Shown: positions 35,083 to 43,816 of the stretch, piece after piece
Layout of the letters: each line of letters opens with the position of its first letter
Position numbering within the stretch: position 1 is the stretch's first letter
Origin: Desulfobulbaceae bacterium
GTDB lineage: Bacteria > Desulfobacterota > Desulfobulbia > Desulfobulbales > Desulfobulbaceae
Reading direction: 5' to 3'
Length of the DNA: 64,000 nucleotides
NCBI GenBank assembly: GCA_003508005.1
Contig: DNUE01000058.1
Coordinates: 29,773-93,772 of the forward strand
Position numbers and translations under genes: made by a program
Notes under the pieces: model-generated
Databases searched by the model: none
Seen by the model: the letters and a program-made list of their open reading frames with translations, nothing else
Told to the model about the DNA's origin: nothing

Positions 35083-38000
35083 ATATCACCTCTCCTCTGT
35101 TGCTCCTTCTTTTTCCTAGACTTCGGCTGATGAACAATCAAGAACACCAGTCCTCCCAATGCGAGGACAATCAGGGAAGTGAGCGGGAGGGCACTCGACG
35201 CTCTCCGGCCATCCTGGCCTTCGGTCCCGGCTGCTGCCATCTGGTCCGCGGTATCCCCGGCGGGCGTGGCCGCGGTTTCCTGGCGCCGGGACTCGTTGCC
35301 GGTCGTTGCTGAAGCGGATACTGTCCTGCCCTGACCTCCCACCTCCGCCATGCTGCCGGTGTCGGCCTGGTCGGACATATCCACCTGCAGCTCGGCTGCT
35401 TCCTGTCCTGCGGGGGATTCAGCCGGCCCGGCCGGCATCTCGTTCATATTGACCACATCAAGTGCATTCCCTGATTGGTCGGGATTCATGACGATTTCAG
35501 CCCGATCATTCTCAGGAGAATGTCTCTCTGCCGGTCCTCCCGCTTGGCTTGCCGTCCCCGCATCCCTCCCCCGGGGCTTGCCGGAACTGTTCAAGGAAGG
35601 AGGCATCATGGTTTCCGGGCTGGGCGTCTGGCCGGCCAGTGAATTTGTTGACGGCCTCATGGCAGGAAGTTGCCCCGTACTCCCCTTTTTATTCGGAGTC
35701 AAAATCACCGGTGCTGCGGGGGGATCTGTGCCATCGCTTTCATCGGCGCCGATATCCACACCGCCGCCAAACGGCCGTGTGCCGGGACCGTCAAAGTCAT
35801 CGGTGATACCCAGATCATCCCCGGCATCAACGGCGGGAGAAGTTGATCCAATATGATAGTCGCCGTACGGCTGGCCGTTGTCCAGCCTGGTCTCGGTGAG
35901 CGGGCCGTAGCGCAGGCGGATGAAATTGCCCCCTTCATCAAAGGCCACGGTGGGCGTTATGGACGTAGTCGTCTCGGGCAGGGTAATGGTTGATTCCCGG
36001 TTGCCGTTGAAGTAGTCGGCAAAAAACACTGGGTCGCCGTCGCCTGTCAGCAGCGAGAAGGTTGGAGATAACGATCCACTGCCGGCAGGCAGAACGGCAA
36101 GGTCGCTGAAAACCGGAGCAGTGCCGCAGCCGAGGCCGATATTGCCGATGTCCGGACACAGGCCGTACAGGACATTCGCAGGATCGGTATCGTTCACCAG
36201 GAAATAAAACTGCCTGTTCTGGTAGATAATGTTATTGACCAGCTGCGGGTCGGAAAACGATGCCTCACCTGCCGGCAGCGCCGAGGCCAGCTCCGTGCTG
36301 TGCACCCGGGAAGCGATGCCCGCTCCCTCCTGGGGATTGGACATGGACGGCTCGCCCGGCGTAAACGCTTCCCCGGCCGTGGCCGTACTGTCGTTATGGG
36401 CAATGGTGTTGTGCAGGATATTCACCCTCAGCGCATCCTGGATCAAAATGCCGCCACCGGCCAGGGCTGCGACATTGTTGACGATCATATTGTTGATGAT
36501 ATCGATGTTGTGCCATAGGGTATCATTATCAGGATTAGCCGCGACATCCTGACCGTTGATCCGGCTCAGCCTGATGCCGGCGCCATCGCCCGCACCGGAG
36601 GAATTGCCCTGGATGCGGTTGCGTGATATGGTGATCGACCCGGACCCCGGGGTGAGGACCCGGTCCGGATCAGCCAGGCAGGCCGGATCGGGCGCGCCCG
36701 TCTCCGGGATGATCGGACAGGCGATCGGCGCCTCTCCGGAAATGGAAATGCCCCCGCCGTTGACCGTCACCCCCTGATTGAAATTCTCGTTGAAGAGGAT
36801 GGCATTGTCCTGGATCAGGCCGTTATTGCTCTTGCCCAGATGGCCGATGCCGGCGCCGTTCTGCAGGGAAAAATTGCCGCAGATGAAGTTATCGGTCACC
36901 TGATATTCGTCCGCGCCGTTATAGAGCGAGATGCCGCCGCCGGCGCCGTCAAAGCCGCCGTTCAGGGAAACCTGGTTGTTGCTGATGCGGACGAAGTCAT
37001 TGTTCGAATCGGTACGGGTAATATCACCCGCCAGGTCCTGGGTGGTGAGGAATGGATGCCCAAGCCGGATCCCGCCGTTGAAGAAACCGCTGTTGTTGAT
37101 GATCCGGTTGTTGGAGATTTCCAGGTAATGGGCGAATCCGTTGACCACGACACCGCCGCCGGTGTCGGCACCCCTGATGGTGAAGCCGTCAATGCGGGCC
37201 CCCTGGTTGTTTGCTGCGTCAAAAAGGCGGGGGCTCCCAGGGTTGATGGCTGCCGAGTTGGCCACCACGAACACGCCCGAGCCCTGTTCCGATTCGAAGG
37301 GTTCCGCGTTGACCCCCTGGCCGAAACCGGCCAGCTGCCCGTCGACGGTGTCAAAGCTCCCGTTGGCGTAAAGCTGTTCCAGGTGCTGGCGCCAGGCAGC
37401 CAGCCTCTCGGCGGGAGTATTGACCGCGTTGATTACCGTTCCTTCGCCGGCTCCCTGCAGTTGGACCGGCTTCCACATGATGACCATCTCGTTGTACGTG
37501 CCCTCCGGCACCAGGATAAGGGCATTCGGGGCTGCAGCGTCGATCGCCGCCTGGATGGACCCGCCGGGGGCGACGGTCACCACGCTGCTTCCACCGCGCA
37601 GGCCGATCTGGACGGTGACCCCGTTGACCGACGACTGCTGGTTGTCCCCGCGGGTCACGACCAGCGGGCCGGTTGCGGCACCCGCTGCGTCAGCGACGAT
37701 CTGGGACTCCGTCCAGGAAGTGACATTCAGTTGCACGCCGTTGATGGTTACCGTGCCCTCGGTTCCGCCGAAGCCGAAATCTCGTGCTATGGTCTTCGGC
37801 TGGGTACCCCCCACCCCGTCATAGGCGGGATTCGGCACCTGCATGGTACCGACGGCATTAATGGTGACAGTGCCGCTGTCCGCGCTCAGATAGGGGCCAG
37901 CCGTCGAATCGGAAGTGGTGACGGAACGAATCCGCGGGGTGGCTGCCGGCAGCTCGCAGTCGAGAGGGAACTGATCCGGCCCGGCAAACGCCGCCACCGG

Positions 38001-40841
38001 GATGACCGGGGTGTCCAGGTAGGTGGTTGTGCCCGGCATGTACTGGAAGGTGTAGCAGAAGGTTGAATACTGGGGGTTGAAAAATCCGCCCACAGTGTCC
38101 GCCTCGGGATCGTTCATGCATGCCGTCAGCATGTTCGGCGACATGCCGCTGGGCTGAGGCAGGTTGGCGGTATAGGTAGAGGGGACCAGGATGTTGTAGG
38201 TGCCGTACTCATCGGAATAAACGGAGGTGATCATCCTGCCCGTCCAGTCCCTGACTGAGATGGGCAGCCAGGGGGGGGCGAATTTCTCGCCGAACTGCGG
38301 CGAAGCCGGGTCGAATTCATTGGCGAGGTCATCGAGGATGAACCCGTTTATATGCCCGGCAACGGGAGTCTGGGTAAAGAGGAAAAAATCGGCCGCGGCG
38401 TTGGCGCCGTTGCTGAGGGGAACCCGCTTCCGGTCGCAGTTGTTCAGTTCCTGACCGGCCAGGTTCGATTCGACCCCGGGAAACAGGGTCAGCTCCGGCG
38501 GCACGGTGTACGGGGTGCCCACGCACGGCGGCGGCAGCAACAGGGGACTCGGGATATAGTTGTCCCCGAAATCGACGTTCTTGTCCTGGGATTTGACAAC
38601 CTCGTAGCCGATGGGCGGAATGACCTCGACAATGTAGTTGCCGGCCGGCATGGGGCTTACAAATCCGGCGGCGCAGTTGCCGAGCGGGTCGACTCCGGCT
38701 GGGCAGATTTCATCAAAGGCATAGCCGCCGTCAAAGACGGCCGGCCGGACCTGGTTCCAGATGCGCATGCCGTCGTAACAGTCCCGGGTTATTCCCCGGA
38801 AGACAAAAGGATTCTGGTCCGGGCAGCCTGTCGGCAGGGAGTCGTCCCAGCTGTCGGTGGTGGTGGTGTTGAGCAGGGTCGTTCCGGTGGCGTCATACAG
38901 GTTGACGGTGACGCGGGGGATGCCCGGTTCCCATACCTCGGGGACGCCGTACTGGGGGTTGTCCTCGGCCCGGGTGACGGAATAAAAGACGATGCCGGAT
39001 ATGCCGCCGTTCTCGCCTGGTCCGTAGGCCTTCTTGCCCCATTCAATGACGCTGGTCTGGCCGAGGAATCCCTGGAACCCCTGAGTCAGTACCGGACCGC
39101 GCTCGGTCCGGTACTTCTGGGTGTTCAGCGAAGGGATCAGGGACGGGACACCGGTCTGGGGCTGCGGATTCAGCTGCCCGTCCCAGGTCCAGGGGTCGGC
39201 GGGGTCTATCGCGCCGCCGTCATCCACCGTGACCGTCATACCCGTGGCCTTGAAGCGGACAAAATCCACCTCGGCAACCAGCCAGGCGAAGAAGGGGAAA
39301 ATCTCGTCAAACGGCACAAACCCCTCGGTATCGGTCGGAAAGGCCTGGTACACCGAGCCGTCCCGCCAGCGCAGGTTGATGTTCTGCTCAGGGATGCCTT
39401 GCTCGCCTGCATCGCGGTAGCCGTTCTCGTTCTGGTCGTAAAATACCCAGTGTTCCAGGCGGGTAAACCATTGAAAAACTGGAACTTGCCCGAGGTCAAC
39501 GCTGGCCTCTCCCAAGACAAGGTCATGGAAGGCGAAAATGAGGTCCAGGTTGTCGTCCCAGACCACCAGCTGGTAGTTGCCGGGCGGCACATTGGGGATG
39601 GCAAATGTCCCGTCTTCATTGGCACGGGCAGCGTACACGCCCCGGCCTACGCCGGCGACCGATTGATTCAGGCCGACCCAGGGAGTTGTATGGGAAAAGA
39701 GCGCTCCATTGTGGAAGGCCATCTGGGGCGGACGGGAAAGGTGCAGGTTGACTATCTGACCGGAAATGGTAGCGCCGCCGGTGAGCACCGTGGCATCGAC
39801 GTAGGATTTATCGCGACTCGCCGGCACGAAGCCGAACGAAGTGTGGGGACCGGGCGGGCCGAACTCCGCAAAGAAGGGGGGCTCATTGGCCTTGACCCAG
39901 GCATCAAGCAGGATGGTACCCTCGATGGTGGACGTCTGCACCCAGTCGGCTCCGACAAAGATCCCTGAACCGGGAGGGCTCTCCACGGCATTGGGCGGAA
40001 CGATGGTAATGCCGTATTTTCCGGGCGCCAGGTTTTTAATGGTCAACCGGCCGTCGGGCCCGGTGCGCAAGGGTTCGACTATGGGCATACCCATGCCATC
40101 GGTGGCGACGATGGGGTTGCCTTCCGCATCAAGACAGCCGAAGGTACCTGTGTCGGGAGGATCAGTTACCTGCCCGTACTGGTCGCAGGTCTTCACATAG
40201 GTGGTTCCGAGCGGATTGCCGAAGGCATCCTGCGACTGCGCGCCGGCCGATATGCCGTAGCGGCCACCGGCGTCCTCCAGAAGTACACTGAATCCTTCCA
40301 GTCCGGGCTCCCCTTCGTCCCAGACATTATTGATAGGGTTCAGGTCCTGATGGACGAAAATGGTGATCTGGGCGGTCGGCAGCGGCAGCTGGTTGAGATA
40401 AACCGGAACCGTCCCGGCGTCGCCCTTGAAGCTGGCACCGCCGATGCTGTAGGTGCCGGGCTCTGTCGGAATAACCGACACGAAATAATATTTTTCCGGA
40501 TCGAGAGTGGGGAGAGCGTCGGTGTTAACACCCTGGGCCACGACCGGCATATAGCTTTTATGAAAATTGACCGACAGGGTTTCCGCGACCTGATTGCCTG
40601 GAACAATCCGGTAGGTAGTGTCCTCCTCCAGCACCCAGCGGTACCCGGCCAGAGGGACTGTCGTGGGAGGCAGGGCAGGGTCGGCGGACTTGTTGACGCC
40701 GAGCACGTCCAGACTGGCAGCCGCAACAAGGCCAGGGGTTGCCGTGAGGAAGGCAAAGATCATTACGGCGGCCGCCAGGCAGCAGGTCGGGCTCAGAATC
40801 GGCAAAATTCTCTCAACTGATTTGTTCCGGTCTCCTCTCAT
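35079..40841 (-). CDS. Giant surface protein with SdrD-B/Cna-B-like, IPT/TIG and parallel beta-helix domains
   Basis: A 1,920-residue exported protein. After a signal region (1-41) come several SdrD_B/carboxypeptidase-regulatory-like beta-sandwich modules: WDEGEPGLEGFSVLLED near 175, NVPPGNYQLVVWDD near 425, FYDQNENGYRDAGEQGIP near 470, EPGIPRVTVNLYD near 650, and GHINGFILDDLANEF near 845. An IPT/TIG-like domain (about 1030-1085) precedes a parallel beta-helix (about 1095-1650; PGGSIQAAIDAA, then many NxxxxN rungs). A low-complexity Pro/Ser/Glu stalk (about 1680-1870) leads to LPLTS, a membrane helix and a Lys/Arg-rich tail, an anchor-like C-terminus. It is translationally coupled to the oxidase at 33856, so I infer a scaffold for the oxidase subunits on the cell surface. 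Confidence 0.88.
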   Translation of the reverse strand: MRGDRNKSVERILPILSPTCCLAAAVMIFAFLTATPGLVAAASLDVLGVNKSADPALPPTTVPLAGYRWVLEEDTTYRIVPGNQVAETLSVNFHKSYMPVVAQGVNTDALPTLDPEKYYFVSVIPTEPGTYSIGGASFKGDAGTVPVYLNQLPLPTAQITIFVHQDLNPINNVWDEGEPGLEGFSVLLEDAGGRYGISAGAQSQDAFGNPLGTTYVKTCDQYGQVTDPPDTGTFGCLDAEGNPIVATDGMGMPIVEPLRTGPDGRLTIKNLAPGKYGITIVPPNAVESPPGSGIFVGADWVQTSTIEGTILLDAWVKANEPPFFAEFGPPGPHTSFGFVPASRDKSYVDATVLTGGATISGQIVNLHLSRPPQMAFHNGALFSHTTPWVGLNQSVAGVGRGVYAARANEDGTFAIPNVPPGNYQLVVWDDNLDLIFAFHDLVLGEASVDLGQVPVFQWFTRLEHWVFYDQNENGYRDAGEQGIPEQNINLRWRDGSVYQAFPTDTEGFVPFDEIFPFFAWLVAEVDFVRFKATGMTVTVDDGGAIDPADPWTWDGQLNPQPQTGVPSLIPSLNTQKYRTERGPVLTQGFQGFLGQTSVIEWGKKAYGPGENGGISGIVFYSVTRAEDNPQYGVPEVWEPGIPRVTVNLYDATGTTLLNTTTTDSWDDSLPTGCPDQNPFVFRGITRDCYDGMRIWNQVRPAVFDGGYAFDEICPAGVDPLGNCAAGFVSPMPAGNYIVEVIPPIGYEVVKSQDKNVDFGDNYIPSPLLLPPPCVGTPYTVPPELTLFPGVESNLAGQELNNCDRKRVPLSNGANAAADFFLFTQTPVAGHINGFILDDLANEFDPASPQFGEKFAPPWLPISVRDWTGRMITSVYSDEYGTYNILVPSTYTANLPQPSGMSPNMLTACMNDPEADTVGGFFNPQYSTFCYTFQYMPGTTTYLDTPVIPVAAFAGPDQFPLDCELPAATPRIRSVTTSDSTAGPYLSADSGTVTINAVGTMQVPNPAYDGVGGTQPKTIARDFGFGGTEGTVTINGVQLNVTSWTESQIVADAAGAATGPLVVTRGDNQQSSVNGVTVQIGLRGGSSVVTVAPGGSIQAAIDAAAPNALILVPEGTYNEMVIMWKPVQLQGAGEGTVINAVNTPAERLAAWRQHLEQLYANGSFDTVDGQLAGFGQGVNAEPFESEQGSGVFVVANSAAINPGSPRLFDAANNQGARIDGFTIRGADTGGGVVVNGFAHYLEISNNRIINNSGFFNGGIRLGHPFLTTQDLAGDITRTDSNNDFVRISNNQVSLNGGFDGAGGGISLYNGADEYQVTDNFICGNFSLQNGAGIGHLGKSNNGLIQDNAILFNENFNQGVTVNGGGISISGEAPIACPIIPETGAPDPACLADPDRVLTPGSGSITISRNRIQGNSSGAGDGAGIRLSRINGQDVAANPDNDTLWHNIDIINNMIVNNVAALAGGGILIQDALRVNILHNTIAHNDSTATAGEAFTPGEPSMSNPQEGAGIASRVHSTELASALPAGEASFSDPQLVNNIIYQNRQFYFLVNDTDPANVLYGLCPDIGNIGLGCGTAPVFSDLAVLPAGSGSLSPTFSLLTGDGDPVFFADYFNGNRESTITLPETTTSITPTVAFDEGGNFIRLRYGPLTETRLDNGQPYGDYHIGSTSPAVDAGDDLGITDDFDGPGTRPFGGGVDIGADESDGTDPPAAPVILTPNKKGSTGQLPAMRPSTNSLAGQTPSPETMMPPSLNSSGKPRGRDAGTASQAGGPAERHSPENDRAEIVMNPDQSGNALDVVNMNEMPAGPAESPAGQEAAELQVDMSDQADTGSMAEVGGQGRTVSASATTGNESRRQETAATPAGDTADQMAAAGTEGQDGRRASSALPLTSLIVLALGGLVFLIVHQPKSRKKKEQQRRGDI

Positions 40842-40944
40842 TTTCGATCTCCACTTGGTTTCCTCATCATTCCCACGCGCCGGAGAAGGATCCCTTCACC
40901 GTGATTATTATATGTTCACTTTGCGGCGGTTCCGCCAGAAAGCT

Positions 40945-41820
40945 TTATCTTGTGCCTGCCCCGGTCGTAGCAGGCACGAACATCGGCCAGTAGAAATCCA
41001 CCCTTCCCTGCAGGCAGAAGGCAAGGTCATGCTGACTGAATACAGGCAGGAAGGAGGAGGCATTCGCCCAGCTTGCCGGAAGCAGCGGGGAATCGGGATC
41101 AGCCGGGTCTTGGCGCCACCCCTGGTCCGGATTCACGACCTTGGCGGGAAGAAGATTGGTGGTGTCAGCTGTAAAGCGACCATACTGCCCGGATGTGGCA
41201 AAGTCTAGTTCCGGGTAAAAGACAAACCAGTACGTTCCACCCTTCAGCCTGATGGGCGACTCAAGCGTCAAGATTACATTGCCCTGATTGATCAGGGGAT
41301 CAATTGCCATGGTTTCGATGACTATCTGGCTGTCAGTGGGAGGAACAGCCAGGGACCAGACCGGCGGCTTGCCGCCTCCTCTGGGATCACCGTCAGGTTT
41401 ACCACCGCTGTCGCGGTAAATTTCAAAATGAAGAGCGGCGGCATTGGCCAGGCTGGGCCCTACAGCATTCCAGAGCGCCCCCGGCACAAAGATGGTATCG
41501 ATCCGCCAAGGCCTCCTACTGGTTGAGAAATCATCGGCAAGAAAGATGTCTAAGGAATCGTCTGGTGCGGCAAAATCCTGATTAGCGTAGGGGTTCGGAT
41601 TGACGCTGCCCTGCGGCTGGTTCCACAGGTTGCAGGTCAAGGTGCCGGCCTGTTGTGGGCTTATCTTCGCTGCCGATTGCCCGGCAGCACCGGCCGCCGG
41701 CCCCCTCAGGGTCGGCACCTTGTTCTGAGCCCAGGCCGGCATGGCTGACAGTACCACAATAAGCGTTACCATCAACAGGGAACCATACGTATATTGTGTT
41801 CCTACCGCTTTTCCCTTCAT
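40945..41820 (-). CDS. Secreted protein of unknown function with C-terminal tag, first gene of the oxidase locus
   Basis: A 291-residue exported protein. I start it at 41820 (MKGKAVGTQY) because GGGAGAG lies six bases upstream and a signal peptide (1-31, ...SAMPAWA) follows. The open frame runs back to 42063, but that region lacks a leader. The mature part looks like a beta-sandwich (RIDTIFVPGALWNA, GGTYWFVFYPELDF) of a type found in secreted proteins with propeptide-like C-termini; I know no specific family. It ends FYWPMFVPATTGAGTR, nearly identical in its last ten residues to the protein at 31481. It probably heads the operon leading into the giant protein gene. Confidence 0.75.
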   Translation of the reverse strand: MKGKAVGTQYTYGSLLMVTLIVVLSAMPAWAQNKVPTLRGPAAGAAGQSAAKISPQQAGTLTCNLWNQPQGSVNPNPYANQDFAAPDDSLDIFLADDFSTSRRPWRIDTIFVPGALWNAVGPSLANAAALHFEIYRDSGGKPDGDPRGGGKPPVWSLAVPPTDSQIVIETMAIDPLINQGNVILTLESPIRLKGGTYWFVFYPELDFATSGQYGRFTADTTNLLPAKVVNPDQGWRQDPADPDSPLLPASWANASSFLPVFSQHDLAFCLQGRVDFYWPMFVPATTGAGTR

Positions 41821-42413
41821 TCGCTTCTCTCCCGTGATGAGAATTACACCGCTGCTCACAACATTATGGACAATCTTGAACAAAAAACGAATACTCTGCG
41901 CCAAATCCGGGCCAATACGAAGTCCCTTGAAACGCCGGGAGGCATTACCTTCAAGGTTCCGTTTGATCCCTCCCGGCATCCATCTCCTTAAGCAAGAGGA
42001 ACTGCTCGCTCTTGATTTTTGAGCAATAATCATGCCTGATTCGACAAAATAGTAATTGGACAAAACAACCTTAAAATTATCCCATATATCATATGTTATG
42101 AAAAAGAGGCATGGGTTGTCATATCACAAAAGCGCTATACGGTTCCGCGGCAAAAATCACTTGAACAATAAATGCAAAAATCATTCTCAAACAAAGAGAC
42201 CGGCAAATATTTTCGACCCAACAGGTGCCGTCACTGCCACAGACTCAATCTGAATAGGACCCAGCCTGTTGAGATTCTTTTCGCCATTGGCGAATAAACA
42301 AAAGTAATCAGGGGGTAATGACGGCGATGATTGTGCGGCTTGAGGCTTCTGATGCTCATCAGGATTCAAATCAAGATGATCTTCCCTGACAGAGATTGTG
42401 AAATTTATTTTTG
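41821..42413. other. AT-rich upstream region of the oxidase locus
   Basis: About 590 bp clearly poorer in GC than its flanks, with many short A/T runs. It should contain the leftward promoter of the oxidase operon. Frames on both strands here, including one at 42187-42585 (-), have no recognisable product and run through the palindrome, so I do not call them. Confidence 0.5.
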
Positions 42414-42473
42414 ATATTTTCCTGTCCGGTCGGACAAGTCTGACAGGATTTGTCCGACCGGACAGGAAAATAT
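42414..42473. repeat. Large perfect palindrome (24-bp arms, 12-base loop)
   Basis: The arms pair without mismatch; each contains an inner palindrome, TGTCCGGTCGGACA on the left and TGTCCGACCGGACA on the right. The loop holds a related GTCTGAC. No T-run follows, so it is not a typical terminator. It could be a dispersed intergenic repeat, a multi-site operator or a cruciform-forming element in the control region of the oxidase locus. Confidence 0.85.
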
Positions 42474-42619
42474 TATTGGCACATTTTTTATGTGTCCATC
42501 CGGCGAAATAAAAAGTATCAAAATACGCAGCAATTAACCTCCCCTTTGCGACTGATCCCCGCACAGAACAGGAACAATATCCCATGGGTATTTATAATCA
42601 ATAGGCTGAGACGACTTTC

Positions 42620-42668
42620 ACCCTTTTGCAACAGTGCATTCAAAATATCTTTTTAGTTGCAAAAGGGT
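42620..42668. repeat. Perfect 13-bp inverted repeat
   Basis: ACCCTTTTGCAAC and GTTGCAAAAGGGT are separated by 23 bases, about 150 bp after the larger palindrome. It could be a weak terminator or a protein-binding site; a transposon end is also possible, but no transposase is nearby. Confidence 0.7.
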
Positions 42669-42751
42669 ATTTTCTGGGTTGCACCAAGACCCGCCTCTAT
42701 GGTAAAGGGTTTGCTGGTGAATGAGAATTCATTCAGGCTCAAGCCAGATGC

Positions 42752-43174
42752 ATGATGAATCCTTGCAGAGATTGCGGAAATCCCGTCAACGCGGGCGCAG
42801 ATATGCGCTCCCGTTGCGGGGCGCCCAGGCTGGCTGAAAAAAGCTGGGACGGTTGGGGGTTTGAATATTAATCCTCTGCCACCCTTCGGGGACTGCCGCT
42901 TCTGCATGTATCGTTCAAGTACAGACACTTCCGTCCGGTGGTGGCCAAGGGCATCATCGCCATCGGCCAGTTCGGGGCGGGGATAATCAGCATCTCCCAT
43001 TCGGGGTCGGGATGGTCAGCATCGGCCAGTTTATGCTGGCCCTCGACGTTCTGGCCCGGTTCGCTATGGCCTACAGGGCCATTGCGCAGAGAGGACTGGT
43101 CCTTGACCAGGGGTACGGCCAGCTCATTTACCGCTTCACCGGTTTCATCGGCATTTTTTTGAACCGTCACGTCC
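42752..43174 (+). pseudogene. Broken zinc-ribbon membrane protein with GQF repeats
   Basis: From the ATG the frame reads a zinc-ribbon start (CRDCGNPVNAGADMRSRCG), then WDGWGFEY, a TAA stop, and in the same frame GLPLLHVSFKYR...VAKGIIAIGQFGAGIISIS. A one-base loss near 42999 (CAGTTC to CATTC) then shifts the frame, and the other frame continues FGVGMVSIGQFMLALDVLARF...LDQGYGQLIYRF. Joined, these match a family of small membrane proteins with an N-terminal zinc ribbon and repeated [IV]xIGQFG motifs. One nonsense codon and one frameshift make it non-functional unless recoding occurs. The family's function is not known to me. Confidence 0.72.
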
Positions 43175-43266
43175 GCTGCTTGTCGTCAACATGCTGCGTA
43201 GCGGAAGGGCTCAACCGGGCAACACCTTCTCTGGAAGGCTCCGGCAACCTTCGAACAGGGTGAATC

Positions 43267-43770
43267 ATGCGGATAGTCTTCATCGCGATTACCATGCTGC
43301 TGCTGAGCGGTTGTGCAGCCACCACCCCGCCGCCGCCCAGCGACTTCGTAGGGAAATGTGCAGATCCTGCGGCGGATTTGCGGCACTCCCCGCTGACCAC
43401 CGAAAAACTACTCCAGCAGTATGCCGCCTGGGAGGGGACTCGCTACAGGGTCGGCGGCCTTACCCGGAAAGGGATAGATTGCTCCGGCTTTGTCTATCTG
43501 ACCTATCAGGATCTCTTTGGGATTGCCCTGCCCAGAAGTGCAGACCAACAGGCCACCCTGGGAAAACAAGTGCAGACAAAGGAACTGCGCACGGGAGATC
43601 TGGTCTTTTTCAAGACCGGCCGGCGCGGCAGGCATGTGGGGATCTACCTGGACGGCGGCAGATTCATCCACGCTTCGACCACCAAGGGGGTTACGATTTC
43701 AAGCCTGGATGACCGTTACTGGTCCCGCAAGTACTGGAAGGCGACCCGGCTGGAATTCGGAAACGGATGA
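43267..43770 (+). CDS. NlpC/P60-family lipoprotein (cell-wall peptidase)
   Basis: A 167-residue lipoprotein with the lipobox LSGC (Cys 16) and an NlpC/P60 domain (about 48-160). The catalytic residues sit in DCSGFVY (Cys), HVGIYL (His) and the following FIHAS. Enzymes of this family, such as Spr/MepS, cut peptide cross-links or stem peptides in peptidoglycan from the outer-membrane side. Length and layout are those of a minimal MepS-like enzyme. The gene follows the pseudogene on the same strand and is convergent with the FAD oxidoreductase. Confidence 0.92.
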   Translation: MRIVFIAITMLLLSGCAATTPPPPSDFVGKCADPAADLRHSPLTTEKLLQQYAAWEGTRYRVGGLTRKGIDCSGFVYLTYQDLFGIALPRSADQQATLGKQVQTKELRTGDLVFFKTGRRGRHVGIYLDGGRFIHASTTKGVTISSLDDRYWSRKYWKATRLEFGNG

Positions 43771-43816
43771 TTTTCCCGGTCCGCCCACCCCGCGGCCATA
43801 TAAATTTCGCTCACGG

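Noticed and set aside
36840..38066. Long open frame on the plus strand opposite the giant protein gene
   Set aside because: Antisense shadow of a repeat-rich, high-GC coding region; no ribosome site or recognisable product.
38352..39968. 538-codon open frame on the plus strand
   Set aside because: Also a shadow of the giant surface protein, which has coherent domains in the other strand.
42187..42585. 132-codon frame on the minus strand
   Set aside because: Reads through the perfect palindrome and has no protein-like character; more likely noncoding control DNA.
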